Of a stretch of 62,725 bases of DNA, positions 17,725 through 26,893 are shown piece by piece. The translations under genes were made by a program, and so were the position numbers. The notes beneath the pieces are model-generated. The model was not told where the DNA came from and did not search any database. It worked only from the letters and a program-made list of their open reading frames with translations. The first letter of the stretch is position 1. Each line of letters starts with the position of its first letter. Source of the DNA: Flavobacteriales bacterium (GTDB lineage Bacteria > Bacteroidota > Bacteroidia > Flavobacteriales > Schleiferiaceae); the NCBI GenBank assembly GCA_007693635.1, contig REDE01000125.1, positions 1 through 62,725 of the forward strand, read 5' to 3'.

Positions 17725-18126
17725 ATGAGTAACGAACACTTGAGTATAGCTCAACTTCAGCAGCAAATCGAATCGTATCTTCAACTTGGAAGTACAAATG
17801 TCATTTTCAATTATCAAGACAAAGGGGGTGAGAAGTTGCGTTTGGACGTAATTACCGTTAATCCTCGTCATGAACAAAGTTTTTTGTTTCACAGCGAGTA
17901 CGGATTTGACAAAATTGATGCTCTAAGAAAAGTTTTAGACTACGTTCAAAATTATCGTTCACGAGATAATTCGTATACCATTCAGTGGAGTGTTCGTGGT
18001 GAAAATGAGCTGCATACCAGTTATTTTCGTGCACGAGATATCGTAGAAGCAATTGAAAAGCTGCACTACGGACGAGATGCTAATTCGTTGGTTATTTTCA
18101 GCGTTGTTTTAAATCCAATTTCCTAA
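17725..18126 (+). CDS. Conserved-looking hypothetical protein upstream of coaD
   Basis: I do not recognise this 133-residue soluble protein. It alternates strands and helices: an N-terminal helix (LSIAQLQQQIESYLQ), strands around VIFNYQDKGG and LRLDVITVN, a helix DKIDALRKVLDYVQNY, a strand with YTIQWSVRG, a helix IVEAIEKLHYG and a final strand LVIFSVVLNP. No signal peptide or membrane segment is present. It ends 4 bp before coaD and is probably co-transcribed with it. The ATG at 17725 is preferred over an upstream in-frame start. The codon pattern and secondary structure argue for a real gene. Confidence 0.7.
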   Translation: MSNEHLSIAQLQQQIESYLQLGSTNVIFNYQDKGGEKLRLDVITVNPRHEQSFLFHSEYGFDKIDALRKVLDYVQNYRSRDNSYTIQWSVRGENELHTSYFRARDIVEAIEKLHYGRDANSLVIFSVVLNPIS

Positions 18127-18130
18127 GGAT

Positions 18131-18598
18131 ATGTCGAGTCGAATAGCTGTATTTCCCGGTTCGTTTGATCCAATAACCAAGGGGCATTTTGATATTATTT
18201 CGCGTGCGTTGCCCATTTTCGATAAAATTATTATCGCTGTTGGACACAATGCTGCAAAGTCCTATATGTTCGATTTGGAAAAGCGACTGGCGCTGATTCA
18301 ACACGTTTTTTCTGATGAACCGCGTATTTCGGTGGAGAGTTATCACGGGCTCACTGTTGATTTTTGCGAACAAAAAGGCGCTCAGTTCATTTTACGCGGA
18401 TTGCGTAATCCGGCAGATTTTGAGTTTGAAAAGGCTATTGCACAAACGAATCGTCAACTCAATACATCTATTGAGACAGTCTTTTTGCTCACCGCGGCTA
18501 GATACGCATATATCAGCTCCAGTATTGTGCGCGATGTTTATCGGCACGGCGGTGATTATCGGGATTTGGTTCCTAGTGGCGTTGATTTAGATAAGTAA
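18131..18598 (+). CDS. coaD: Phosphopantetheine adenylyltransferase
   Basis: This 155-residue enzyme carries out the penultimate step of coenzyme A synthesis, making dephospho-CoA from 4'-phosphopantetheine and ATP. The nucleotidyltransferase motif FPGSFDPITKGHFDII with its TxGH (H18) is at the N-terminus, and ISSSIVRDVYRHGGDYRDLVP is the second conserved motif. RGLRNPADFEFE is also canonical. Length is normal. The last 12 bp overlap the convergent NUDIX gene. Confidence 0.97.
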   Translation: MSSRIAVFPGSFDPITKGHFDIISRALPIFDKIIIAVGHNAAKSYMFDLEKRLALIQHVFSDEPRISVESYHGLTVDFCEQKGAQFILRGLRNPADFEFEKAIAQTNRQLNTSIETVFLLTAARYAYISSSIVRDVYRHGGDYRDLVPSGVDLDK

Positions 18599-19177
18599 AT
18601 CGCGAATAATCTGAAAGCTGTTATTGAGCTTCTCTTGTAATTCTGGGCCTTTTGATACCCAGCAGACTTTTTCTATACCCTCCTCAGCTTGGGCAATGAA
18701 TTCCTTTTCGTTGGAATGCATTTTAAACCAGTAGGTTTTCTTTAAAATTGGAGTGCCATTAATCTCGTACGTGTGGAAAGAAATCCGACTATTTTCGTCA
18801 GTGATTCTTAAACTGGAAATGCCACATTCTTCCTCAACCTCCCTCAATGCCGTTGATCGCTCATCTTCGCCGGGCTCCATTTTCCCTTTTGGTAAATCCC
18901 ATTTTCCCAGTCTGTATATCATTAATATTTGACCTGAATTATTTTTCACAACTCCTCCTGCAGCTTCAATGATTAAGAAGTTTGACGAAAAATCTTCAAA
19001 TGCTTCCAGTGGGTCATCGTTGTATATGCTGTAGGTTAGGGGTGTTTTGGCCGATTTAAGTTGCTCATAAAGAGATTCCCACGGAAAGTCATTGTGGTAG
19101 GCTATGGAAGAATTGACTTGTCGGTCAAAGTTTTTATCAAAAATGAGTTTACTGAGATGGATGTTTACTTTGTGCAT
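18587..19177 (-). CDS. NUDIX hydrolase with an N-terminal extension
   Basis: This 196-residue protein contains a perfect Nudix box, GKMEPGEDERSTALREVEEECGI read in two parts (GKMEPGE, then REVEEECGI), near residues 97-119. Nudix enzymes hydrolyse nucleoside diphosphates linked to another group; the substrate is not evident. The first 60 residues (MHKVNIHLSKLIFDKNF onward) lie before the domain and are not recognised. It is divergent from pyrE with only 11 bp between start codons, so its promoter must overlap pyrE, and its 3' end overlaps coaD by 12 bp. Confidence 0.88.
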   Translation of the reverse strand: MHKVNIHLSKLIFDKNFDRQVNSSIAYHNDFPWESLYEQLKSAKTPLTYSIYNDDPLEAFEDFSSNFLIIEAAGGVVKNNSGQILMIYRLGKWDLPKGKMEPGEDERSTALREVEEECGISSLRITDENSRISFHTYEINGTPILKKTYWFKMHSNEKEFIAQAEEGIEKVCWVSKGPELQEKLNNSFQIIRDLLI

Positions 19178-19184
19178 ATTTTTG
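19177..19184 (+). promoter_or_regulatory. -7 element directly before pyrE
   Basis: TATTTTTG matches TAnnTTTG and ends 4 nt before the pyrE ATG. Transcription from it would start at or next to the ATG, giving a leaderless mRNA. No good TTTG is seen at -33, so confidence is low. Confidence 0.35.
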
Positions 19185-19188
19185 CGCT

Positions 19189-19845
19189 ATGGAAAATACA
19201 ATTAACTACAACCGCGAAGATACAGCTAAACAAGTAGCTGCTCATTTATTAAGAATCGAGGCAATCAAACTGCGCCCTAAGGATCCGTTTACTTGGGCAA
19301 GTGGCTGGAAGTCGCCGATTTATTGTGATAACCGTTTGGCTTTATCCTTTCCCAGCGTTCGATCGTTTATTTGTGCGAGAATGGTGGAGGTGATTAAGAA
19401 TGACTTCAAAAACGTTGAGGTTATTGCGGGCGTAGCAACGGGCGCTATTGCTATTGGGGTTTTGGTTGCCGATGCGCTCAATCTCCCATTTGTTTACGTG
19501 CGTCCCGAAGCCAAGTCACACGGCAGAAAAAATCAGATAGAAGGTACGTTTGAGGCAGGAAAGCGGGTTTTGGTTATTGAAGATTTGATCAGTACGGGAA
19601 AGAGCAGCTTGCTTGCTGTGGAGGCTTTGCGAGTAGCTGAAGCAGATATAATTGGAATGTTGGCTATTTTTACTTACGAATTTGACCAAGCAGCGGCCAA
19701 TATGTCTTTAGCAAATTGTCAGCTCACAACGCTTTCTACCTATTCTCACCTAATAGCGGAGGCTGAAAAACAAGGTTATGTATCGGCTGAGGATATGGAT
19801 ACGCTGGCATACTGGCGAAAATCTCCAGATACTTGGCTGGGTTAA
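19189..19845 (+). CDS. pyrE: Orotate phosphoribosyltransferase
   Basis: This 218-residue enzyme joins orotate and PRPP to make orotidine 5'-phosphate in pyrimidine synthesis. The PRPP-binding motif VLVIEDLISTGKSS is clear (about residues 123-136), and FTWASGWKSPIYCDNR and YVRPEAKSHGRKNQIEG are family motifs. Length is normal. It is alone on its strand, with a promoter-like box directly before the ATG. Confidence 0.96.
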   Translation: MENTINYNREDTAKQVAAHLLRIEAIKLRPKDPFTWASGWKSPIYCDNRLALSFPSVRSFICARMVEVIKNDFKNVEVIAGVATGAIAIGVLVADALNLPFVYVRPEAKSHGRKNQIEGTFEAGKRVLVIEDLISTGKSSLLAVEALRVAEADIIGMLAIFTYEFDQAAANMSLANCQLTTLSTYSHLIAEAEKQGYVSAEDMDTLAYWRKSPDTWLG

Positions 19846-19897
19846 TTCGCAAAGTATGGCTCGTTAAATAATTTTTTAGATATGTGGCTCAACTTTA

Positions 19898-19929
19898 TTT
19901 GCGTTTTTTGCGAAGGAGTTGTTAATTTG
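19898..19929 (+). promoter_or_regulatory. Promoter of the 19991 gene
   Basis: TTTG (19898-19901), a 20-nt spacer and TTAATTTG (19922-19929, one mismatch to TAnnTTTG) fit the Bacteroidota promoter. The predicted leader is about 57 nt. Confidence 0.5.
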
Positions 19930-19990
19930 CTAATAACTAAATAATAACTAAATTTTAACAACTGTTTTAGAACAGTGCAAACTACATCTT

Positions 19991-20506
19991 ATGCAAATCA
20001 AATTCGCAAATTTTTGGTCTACTTTGGTATTTGTCATTGCTTTTTCCCTTCCATCGGTTGCTCAGCTAGGGGATGACGAAATCAATTACGACACCCGTGT
20101 TAAAAATGCCTTGGAGGAAGCCGACTTGAAATATTCCATTGCAGATAATGGGAATTTTAAATTGGTTTTTGAGCTTGACAGTAAGCGTACTCAATTGGTA
20201 ATTATCAAATCGGGAACTTTTGAATATGGTGGTATGGAAATTCGTGAGATTATTTCCATCGCGGCCAAGTCGGACAACAAAAAGTTTTTTAAGCGTGATT
20301 TGCTTTTTGATGTTTTGGAACGAAACGAAACTTATAAATTGGGCGCTTGGCAGATTGATGGGGGTGAGGCACCTTACTTTCTTGAGTTTAGCATAAAAAT
20401 TAGCGCGAATGCCAATCCTGATGTTTTGAAACAAGTTTTATTTCTAGCATCTAAAGTCGCCGATGAACTTGAAGAGGAGTTATCTGGTGATGCTGACGAG
20501 TATTAA
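19991..20506 (+). CDS. Exported protein of unknown function
   Basis: This 171-residue protein has a signal peptide (about 1-25, ending PSVAQ). The mature part, about 146 residues, has the alternating helices and strands of a YbjN or type III chaperone-like fold: helix TRVKNALEEADLKYSI, strands FKLVFELD, TQLVIIKSG and IREIISIAAKSD, and a closing helix DVLKQVLFLASKVADELEEEL. That fold suggestion is weak. The last residues are acidic. It has its own promoter and is followed by a strong terminator, so it is a single-gene transcript. Function unknown. Confidence 0.75.
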   Translation: MQIKFANFWSTLVFVIAFSLPSVAQLGDDEINYDTRVKNALEEADLKYSIADNGNFKLVFELDSKRTQLVIIKSGTFEYGGMEIREIISIAAKSDNKKFFKRDLLFDVLERNETYKLGAWQIDGGEAPYFLEFSIKISANANPDVLKQVLFLASKVADELEEELSGDADEY

Positions 20507-20520
20507 TACGATTTGTAAAA

Positions 20521-20567
20521 GTCAAAAAAAACACCCGAAGATTTTTCCTCGGGTGTTTTTTTTTGAC
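20521..20567. terminator. Strong bidirectional terminator
   Basis: A GTCAAAAAAAACACCCGA arm (20521-20538) pairs with its mirror arm ending in GTGTTTTTTTTTGAC (20549-20567). A/T runs on both sides make it work for both the 19991 gene and the convergent aldolase gene. Confidence 0.85.
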
Positions 20568-20582
20568 TAAAATTCTAGTTTC

Positions 20583-21653
20583 TTAAGCGATGCTTACTTC
20601 GTCGTTTAAGTAGACATCTTGAATGGCGTTGAGTAAAGCAATACCTTCGTTCATGTCTTTCTGGAATGCTTTACGACCTGAAATCAAGCCCTGACCTCCA
20701 GCGCGTTTGTTTACAACGGCAGTGGTTACAGCTTCTGCAAGGTCAGAGGCGCCGCGAGATTCTCCTCCTGAGTTGATGAGACCTGCACGTCCCATGTAGC
20801 AGTTGGCGACTTGATAGCGACAAAGATCAATGGGGTTATCGGAACTCAACTGCGAGTACATGCGTTCGTCAATTTTTCCGTATGAACCACCTTTCGAGGC
20901 TACTGCTTTGTAGCCACCGTTATTGGTGGGTAATTTTTGTTTGATGATGTCGGCTTGGATGGTTACTCCTAAATGGTTAGCTTGACCAGTTAGGTCAGCG
21001 GCTGCGTGGTAATCTACACCGTCTACTTTAAATCCGTTGTTGCGGGTGTAGCACCATAGAATAGTAGCCATGCCTAATTCGTGTGCGTATTCAAAAGCTT
21101 CGGCGACTTCAATAATCTGACGATTGGAGTCTTCCGATCCGAAATAGATTGTAGCTCCTACTGCCGCTGCTCCCATATTCCAAGCTTCTTCGATACTTCC
21201 GAAAGAAATTTGCTCAAAAGAATTGGGGTAGGATATAAGTTCGTTATGGTTAATCTTTACGATAAACGGAATCTTGTGAGCGTATTTACGAGCAACAGAG
21301 GCGAGCACACCAAAGGTTGAAGCAACACCGTTACAACCACCCTCAATGGCTAGTTTAACGATATTTTCCGGATCAAAATATATCGGGTTTTTTGCAAATG
21401 AAGCACCTGCTGAATGTTCAATTCCTTGGTCAACAGGTAGGATGGATAGATAACCAGTGTTCGCCAAACGACCATGACCATAAAGCTGTTGTAGGCTTCG
21501 CATGGTTTGAATATTCCGGTTTGTAGGAGCGAAAATTCGATCCACAAAATCTGAACCTGGAAGGTGAATGGAGTTTTTGTCGATGGTTGAACATTTGTGT
21601 TCTAGCAAACTAGCACGTTCGCCTAACAAATCAGCTATTTCAGTGTACGTCAT
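20583..21653 (-). CDS. fbaB: Fructose-bisphosphate aldolase, class I (FbaB/DhnA type)
   Basis: This 356-residue glycolytic and gluconeogenic enzyme splits fructose 1,6-bisphosphate by a Schiff-base mechanism. The archaeal-type class I fold is recognised by [32 protein letters not shown] and [13 protein letters not shown], the last probably holding the Schiff-base lysine. A glycine-rich phosphate site ([14 protein letters not shown]) lies near residue 290. No class II enzyme is encoded nearby. It has a good promoter upstream and a terminator on each side. Confidence 0.93.
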   Translation of the reverse strand: MTYTEIADLLGERASLLEHKCSTIDKNSIHLPGSDFVDRIFAPTNRNIQTMRSLQQLYGHGRLANTGYLSILPVDQGIEHSAGASFAKNPIYFDPENIVKLAIEGGCNGVASTFGVLASVARKYAHKIPFIVKINHNELISYPNSFEQISFGSIEEAWNMGAAAVGATIYFGSEDSNRQIIEVAEAFEYAHELGMATILWCYTRNNGFKVDGVDYHAAADLTGQANHLGVTIQADIIKQKLPTNNGGYKAVASKGGSYGKIDERMYSQLSSDNPIDLCRYQVANCYMGRAGLINSGGESRGASDLAEAVTTAVVNKRAGGQGLISGRKAFQKDMNEGIALLNAIQDVYLNDEVSIA

Positions 21654-21681
21654 GGTTTTGTTTTTATCAGGTTTTCCGAGG

Positions 21682-21711
21682 CAAAAATAGTCCTAACTCA
21701 CGAATTTACAA
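21682..21711 (-). promoter_or_regulatory. Promoter of fbaB
   Basis: On the minus strand TTG (21711-21709), a 19-nt spacer and TATTTTTG (21689-21682) give a full Bacteroidota promoter match. The predicted leader is about 25 nt. Confidence 0.6.
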
Positions 21712-21753
21712 TTTTTATTTGCCGGCTTTTTTATCTAATCCGTTATTTGTTAT

Positions 21754-21788
21754 AAAAAAAGCGACCTAATCTTTCAGGTCGCTTTTTT
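21754..21788 (-). terminator. Terminator of the 21807-23306 gene
   Basis: An A-run plus GCGACCT (21754-21767) pairs with AGGTCGC plus a T-run (21776-21788) around an 8-nt loop. It lies 19 bp beyond the T9SS gene and upstream of the fbaB promoter. Confidence 0.8.
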
Positions 21789-21806
21789 ATTGAAAATCAC
21801 TAGAAT

Positions 21807-23306
21807 TTATTTTCGAATTAAACGGACGTTGTACTTGTTATCGATTCTGAGTATATAAACTCCTGTAGGGAAATCGACGAGTTGAATTTGATTATTCACA
21901 ATTGTACCTGTTTGAACAATCTTTCCATCGCTTGCAAGGATGCTGAAAGGAGTCGAATCTCTCAAATCGGACTCAATGCTAACGTGATTTTCAGCTGGAT
22001 TGGGGAAAACTTTGATGCTTTGTTTATCGAAATTCAAGACTGACGCAATTTGACCGCCGAAGATTTCAAACTTTCTGTATTCATCAAATCCATCTTCAAT
22101 GATCAATTCTATTTCTGTTAGCATCCAGTTGGGGTCGTAGCTGATGTTTCTTTTTTCAGCGTAAACAACATCAAACTGCTGATTGATTTCGTCATACATG
22201 GAGCTTTCATAGAGGGTTTCGTTGTTTTGAGTATCGAAACTCAAACTGTCTTTTTCGAAGGGCATCGTACCGATTCCGGAAGGATCGGCTACTTCACTGA
22301 CAAGTGAAATAATGCGGTTTTGTCCATCTACGAGAATATTGAAGAATGTGGTGTCGTTCAGTGGTGAGCCGGGGCCACTGCCTTCTGCAGCGTAGAGTCG
22401 GTAGTTGTTTCCCGCCTGACTAATCGTGCCTATCTTTTGAAAGTCAATCCACGTGAAAAGGTTGATTTGTATTTTGGCATTTGACGGAATTTCCAAAGAA
22501 GTATTTCCCAAGATTCTTGGTGTGTAGGAGGGAAGGGTGAAACTTACTAAATCGTTGATGATGGGAAAATACCCTAAGTCCCATTCTAAGTCTACGAATT
22601 GAAAAAACGGAGCTACTGATCCCGTGCCCATTGCGTCGACCTCAAGGGTAACAGAACGCTCCTTACCATTTTGGTAAGTCAAGCCCGTAGCGCGTAAACC
22701 CAGTTCCCAGTTTCCTCCAAAATTTGAGTACAGACTTAGTGTGTCTAAAAGGTCATTGCTATTGAAGCGGTACGTTATTGAATCTCCGAAAGAGAAATTG
22801 CCATTGAAGTAGTTTTTTACAGTTTGTATGCGTCCTCCACTGGTATAGGTGATGTCGTAGCGTTCTTGTTCCACCCAATTATTTCCGTCTCGAAGATCTA
22901 AGCGTTCAGTGATTAGCTGATTATTTGAGTTATATACAAGTACTCTACGACTTCTTTGACCGCTGAAATCGTTTGCTACCGGGTTGTAGTCATAAATTCT
23001 TTCTTCGGTAACGCGTAATTCATTGCTAAATCCTGAAAATGAGTAGCCATAAGCTCTTAGTGGTTCATAGGGCATTGCTTGATCAAATTTCTCGTGCTCA
23101 ATAATGGAGTCTATTTGATATTTCAAAGCTTCTGTAACCATTGTAGGCGTGCCTGATGAGTGCTGACCTCGAGCCTGCAGTGGTTGGCTTACCCTTGGTT
23201 TTTCAAATTTGTCAATGATCTGTTGTGCAATATCCAGCCCTCTTTGTGCCATTGTTGAGAAGGAAAAGGAAAGCGCTACAAGTACGAATGTTAGGTGTTT
23301 TTTCAT
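21807..23306 (-). CDS. T9SS-secreted protein of unknown function
   Basis: This 499-residue protein has a signal peptide (1-20, ending STMAQ) and a type A C-terminal sorting domain (about 430-499) starting at VFPNPAENHVSIE and ending in YILRIDNKYNVRLIRK with the basic tail typical of T9SS cargo. The middle is beta-rich, with YD-type repeat hints such as RIYDYNPVANDF, RRVLVYNSNNQL and RYDITYTSGGRI, resembling RHS-like strands; no enzymatic motif is seen. It is probably a cell-surface or released protein. A terminator follows and the preceding 200-bp gap carries divergent promoters. Confidence 0.8.
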   Translation of the reverse strand: MKKHLTFVLVALSFSFSTMAQRGLDIAQQIIDKFEKPRVSQPLQARGQHSSGTPTMVTEALKYQIDSIIEHEKFDQAMPYEPLRAYGYSFSGFSNELRVTEERIYDYNPVANDFSGQRSRRVLVYNSNNQLITERLDLRDGNNWVEQERYDITYTSGGRIQTVKNYFNGNFSFGDSITYRFNSNDLLDTLSLYSNFGGNWELGLRATGLTYQNGKERSVTLEVDAMGTGSVAPFFQFVDLEWDLGYFPIINDLVSFTLPSYTPRILGNTSLEIPSNAKIQINLFTWIDFQKIGTISQAGNNYRLYAAEGSGPGSPLNDTTFFNILVDGQNRIISLVSEVADPSGIGTMPFEKDSLSFDTQNNETLYESSMYDEINQQFDVVYAEKRNISYDPNWMLTEIELIIEDGFDEYRKFEIFGGQIASVLNFDKQSIKVFPNPAENHVSIESDLRDSTPFSILASDGKIVQTGTIVNNQIQLVDFPTGVYILRIDNKYNVRLIRK

Positions 23307-23506
23307 TGTTTGGTTGATTATAAAATGTGCGCAAAATTACGACGGTATTCGAATATTAAATAGGTTTCAAACTTAGATTATTTATTACAGTTTATGCGCG
23401 AAAAAAAGCCAGTCAGCAAAAAAAATGTATTTAACTAGGAGGTTAATATTCGTGGCAGTAGATTTGAATCCGTATTTGAAAACCTGAGATCTTAATAAAT
23501 AATGCT

Positions 23507-24661
23507 ATGTCGAGAATATTAATTGCTGAGGATGAGATAGCCATTCGCAATGTGTTGGTGAATATCCTCAAGGATGAAAACAGCACATTTGTGGTTGATA
23601 CAGCAGAAAATGGTCGTATTGCAGTGGATAAGTTGCGCGAAAATGAGTATGACTTGCTCATTTGTGATATCAAGATGCCGGAGCTTGACGGCGTAGATGT
23701 TTTGGAGCGCATTCCAATGATAAGTCCAGATACCGCAGTAGTAATGATCACCGGTCATGGCGATGTAGAGCTGGCTGTGCATTGCATGCGAATGGGGGCC
23801 TTTGACTTCATTTCTAAACCACCTGATTTGAACCGTCTGCTTACTACTGTCCGCAATGCTCTGGATCGACAGTCGCTAAAGGTGGAAAATAAAATTCTGC
23901 GTAAAAAGGTTAAGAGTGCGTACACAATGATTGGTGTATCTGAAGCTTTAGAGCGCATTCGGAATATGATTGACAAAATCGCACCTACCGATGCTCGAGT
24001 TTTGATTACTGGATCGAATGGAACTGGGAAGGAGTTAGTCGCGCACGCAATTCACTCGCAAAGCGATCGCAGCTCATCACCTTTAATTGAAGTCAATTGT
24101 GCCGCTATTCCCTCTGAGCTAATTGAAAGTGAACTTTTCGGACACAAAAAAGGCGCCTTTACCTCTGCGGTGAAGGATCGAAAAGGGAAATTTGAGTTGG
24201 CCTCTGGCGGCACTCTATTTCTTGATGAGATTGGAGATATGAGTCTATCTGCCCAAGCAAAGGTTCTGCGAGCACTTCAGGAAGGTAAAATCACTCCAGT
24301 TGGCGGTGATAAATCCATTAACGTCGATGTTCGAGTTCTGGCAGCTACCAATAAGGATCTTCGTAAGGAAATTGAAGCGGGACGTTTTAGAGAAGATTTG
24401 TATCATCGATTGGCGGTTATTCTTATTCATGTCCCTTCCCTAGACGATCGGAAGGAGGATATTCCGCTTTTGGTTGAGCATTTTTCTTATCAGCTGCAAG
24501 AAGGAGGTATGGCCCCCAAAAGTTTTTCGAAAACGGCAATTGAAAACTTGCAGTCAAGATCCTGGACGGGTAATATAAGGCAACTTCGCAACGTAGTTGA
24601 GCGACTGATGATTCTTGGTGGGGACGAAATTTCGGCTCAGGATGTCGAGGATTTTGGCTAA
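23507..24661 (+). CDS. Sigma-54-type response regulator lacking a DNA-binding domain
   Basis: This 384-residue NtrC-family protein has a receiver domain (about 1-120; D9/E10 pocket, phosphoacceptor D54 in ICDIKMP) and a full AAA+ sigma-54 activation domain: Walker A ITGSNGTGKE, GAFTSA (about 224-229), Walker B GGTLFLDEIGDM, and the arginine-finger region RFREDLYHRL. It ends at the tail of the AAA lid (NIRQLRNVVERLMIL), with no Fis-type helix-turn-helix; NtrC relatives are usually 440-480 residues. It could act without a specific enhancer, as known for HTH-less activators such as FlgR. The stop codon overlaps the convergent racemase gene by 4 bp. No kinase gene is adjacent. TAGATTTG at 23459-23466 may be its -7 box. 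Confidence 0.88.
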   Translation: MSRILIAEDEIAIRNVLVNILKDENSTFVVDTAENGRIAVDKLRENEYDLLICDIKMPELDGVDVLERIPMISPDTAVVMITGHGDVELAVHCMRMGAFDFISKPPDLNRLLTTVRNALDRQSLKVENKILRKKVKSAYTMIGVSEALERIRNMIDKIAPTDARVLITGSNGTGKELVAHAIHSQSDRSSSPLIEVNCAAIPSELIESELFGHKKGAFTSAVKDRKGKFELASGGTLFLDEIGDMSLSAQAKVLRALQEGKITPVGGDKSINVDVRVLAATNKDLRKEIEAGRFREDLYHRLAVILIHVPSLDDRKEDIPLLVEHFSYQLQEGGMAPKSFSKTAIENLQSRSWTGNIRQLRNVVERLMILGGDEISAQDVEDFG

Positions 24662-25728
24662 ACAATTAACTTTTCTACATACCGCGAATTGAGGAGGCTA
24701 AGGGCTCCCATATATTTTATATGGAAGGTCAGCATGTCACCAACTTTGTAAGATCTCAGACTTTTTCCTAAATCTAAAATGAGCATATCGCTGCTTGCAC
24801 CTATCACCTTTAATTTTTTGTCTTTGGGGGACAAATAATCGGGTGAAATATCTAAAAGCCCTATGTCAACAATCACCCGGAATGAAGTCTTACCGTAGTC
24901 TTCTTCATTGATTGTATATTGTTCTCCAGAAGGATTTTCTTCTAGTTGACCCATAGGAACAATGGGCTTTTCGCTTATTTCTATTATTTCAGCGCAGAGT
25001 TCAAAAACATCTGCGTGCATTCCCTTTATGGTTTTATTATTGAAAAGGTTGTTTCCGAAGAATAAACTTTCACCAATGCGGAAATGATTAATTCCTCGAG
25101 GGAGTCTTCTGCTTAACAATAACGGTAAAACAACGCTAGTGCCTCCAGTAACCCACGGGATTTCAGTATTGAACTTGGCTTCAATCAATTGCTTGTAAAG
25201 ACTTAATTGTATTAGTTTGTCCTCAGAAGGCATTACCCCATGCATGCAGTTTAGATTGCTGCCTATGCCCACCACTTTGATGTTGGGGAGTTCAAAAACC
25301 TGTGCGTAAAAATCGATTAGGTTTTCACCAAGTACGCCCTCGCGCAGATCGCCGAGTTCAATCATTATGATAACTCGGTGGATTTTATTTTGTCTTTGCG
25401 CCTCCTCAGAAAGGAGGGTTAAGGTGTGTAATTCAGTATTGAAACTCACATCGGCAAAGCTTACAACCCTTGGGATACTTCGCTTTGCCGGGGGTTTTAT
25501 GTATACGGTATTTACGCTTGAATCAATTTTTTTGATTGCCTCAAGATTGCTGATTCTCGAATCGCATATCTCTTTTATTCCTAGGTTAACCAAAAGATGA
25601 AGAAGCTCTTTGTTGCCACATAAGAGCTTTGAAACTACTGCCCACTCAATGGCATTCTTGCCGAACAGCTCTTTGAGAAAAAGATAATTGGTTTTTAGTT
25701 TTTTTCGATAAATCTTTAGTTGTGCCAT
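24658..25728 (-). CDS. Alanine/ornithine racemase-family PLP enzyme
   Basis: This 356-residue fold-III PLP protein resembles the ornithine racemase group rather than true alanine racemase. K34 in EWAVVSKLLCGN is at the PLP-lysine position. The family features RVIIMIELGDLREG, VVGIGSNLNCMHGV, TGGTSVVLPLL and FRIGESLFFGN are visible. The second-subunit catalytic tyrosine of alanine racemase is not obvious at its usual place. It lies 10 bp downstream of the true alr gene, last of a four-gene set with an acetyltransferase and an M20 amidohydrolase. Substrate unknown: ornithine, another basic amino acid or an N-acylated amino acid are all possible. Confidence 0.82.
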   Translation of the reverse strand: MAQLKIYRKKLKTNYLFLKELFGKNAIEWAVVSKLLCGNKELLHLLVNLGIKEICDSRISNLEAIKKIDSSVNTVYIKPPAKRSIPRVVSFADVSFNTELHTLTLLSEEAQRQNKIHRVIIMIELGDLREGVLGENLIDFYAQVFELPNIKVVGIGSNLNCMHGVMPSEDKLIQLSLYKQLIEAKFNTEIPWVTGGTSVVLPLLLSRRLPRGINHFRIGESLFFGNNLFNNKTIKGMHADVFELCAEIIEISEKPIVPMGQLEENPSGEQYTINEEDYGKTSFRVIVDIGLLDISPDYLSPKDKKLKVIGASSDMLILDLGKSLRSYKVGDMLTFHIKYMGALSLLNSRYVEKLIV

Positions 25729-25738
25729 TTGGTTTGTC

Positions 25739-26893
25739 TTAATTTACAATGTGTCTGGGTAAATGCTCGGGCAGCCTTGTTAAGAGCTCATAATTTAGTT
25801 GATTGGAAAATTCTCCAAATGAAGCAACCGTGATTTCTTGGTCGTTTTGGTATCCAATAAGCACGGCTTCATCACCAGCTTGAGCCTTGCTAATATCGGA
25901 AATATCTATGGTAGTTCCATTCATGTTTACGGTGCCAATAACAGGAACTCTTTCGCCATGAACTAAAACGCGTCCTTTGTTGCTCAAGCTGCGGAAAAAT
26001 CCGTGTGAATAACCAACAGGCAGCGTTGCTATTCTCATATTTTTGTGCGCCATAAAGCTGTTTCCGTAGCCAATGTATTCCCCAGTCTTTACATTTTTGA
26101 TGTCCATGATTTGTGTTTTCCAAGAAATCACACGTTTCAACGGGCTTGTTTTTAGGCTTTTCGCTCCGCAATATTCGATAAAAATTTCCGGACTAGGCCA
26201 AAATCCGTACTGCATAATACCCACGCGAACTAAATCATAGCGAGTATCGGGGTAGCGTACCAAAGCTGCAGAGCAAGCCAAGTGTTTTAAGTAACCTTTG
26301 AATCCGTTTTCAATTAATAGTTGGTCGGCTTTTTTGAAATTCTGTCTTTGCTTTTTAATGCGCAAATAATTCCCGATACTCTCAGCGCCGGCAAGATGCG
26401 AGCAAAGTCCAACGACTTCGAGGTGCTCGAGATGCGCCTTAACTATTTCCAGAATCCCCGGTAGTTCACTGATGCTAAATCCAGTTCGGTTTAGTCCGGT
26501 TTCAACTTCTATGTGGATTTTAGCTTTTTTATTAAGCTGTTTTGCAATTGATATGGCTTTTTCAAGTCGTTCTTTCGAAAAACAGAAAAACGAGACATCG
26601 TGCGCAATTACCCAGTCAAAATTACTAGGCGCAATTTGCCCCATAATCATAATTCCGCTATTTTTTTTCGATGAATGGTATACTCTGTAGGCCTCATCGT
26701 CGCTAAAAACGGAGAAGTGATTGACTCCACATCGTTCTGCTAGTGGAACAAAGATTTCTATACCGTGTCCGTAGGCATTTCCTTTTACGACAGAGGATAG
26801 TATTGTTTGTTTCTTTCCGAGTAACCTTCTAATAAACGTGTAATTTGCGTTTAGCGCTTTTTCGCTTATTTCTATTTTCGAGGTGCCGTTCAT
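25739..26893 (-). CDS. alr: Alanine racemase
   Basis: This 384-residue PLP enzyme interconverts L- and D-alanine for peptidoglycan. PLP-binding K37 is in SVVKGNAYGHG, and the C-terminal domain has YIGYGNSFMAHKNMRIATLPVGY, read as YIGYGNSF then RIATLPVGYSHG, including the catalytic tyrosine. Y-x-G motifs and MNGTTIDI match the dimer partner site, although the usual VSMDM-type stretch is VNMNG here. It overlaps the M20 gene by 4 bp and is followed 10 bp later by a racemase paralogue. Most Bacteroidota keep alr with mur genes or fused to MurF; here it sits in an amino-acid processing set. Confidence 0.9.
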   Translation of the reverse strand: MNGTSKIEISEKALNANYTFIRRLLGKKQTILSSVVKGNAYGHGIEIFVPLAERCGVNHFSVFSDDEAYRVYHSSKKNSGIMIMGQIAPSNFDWVIAHDVSFFCFSKERLEKAISIAKQLNKKAKIHIEVETGLNRTGFSISELPGILEIVKAHLEHLEVVGLCSHLAGAESIGNYLRIKKQRQNFKKADQLLIENGFKGYLKHLACSAALVRYPDTRYDLVRVGIMQYGFWPSPEIFIEYCGAKSLKTSPLKRVISWKTQIMDIKNVKTGEYIGYGNSFMAHKNMRIATLPVGYSHGFFRSLSNKGRVLVHGERVPVIGTVNMNGTTIDISDISKAQAGDEAVLIGYQNDQEITVASFGEFSNQLNYELLTRLPEHLPRHIVN

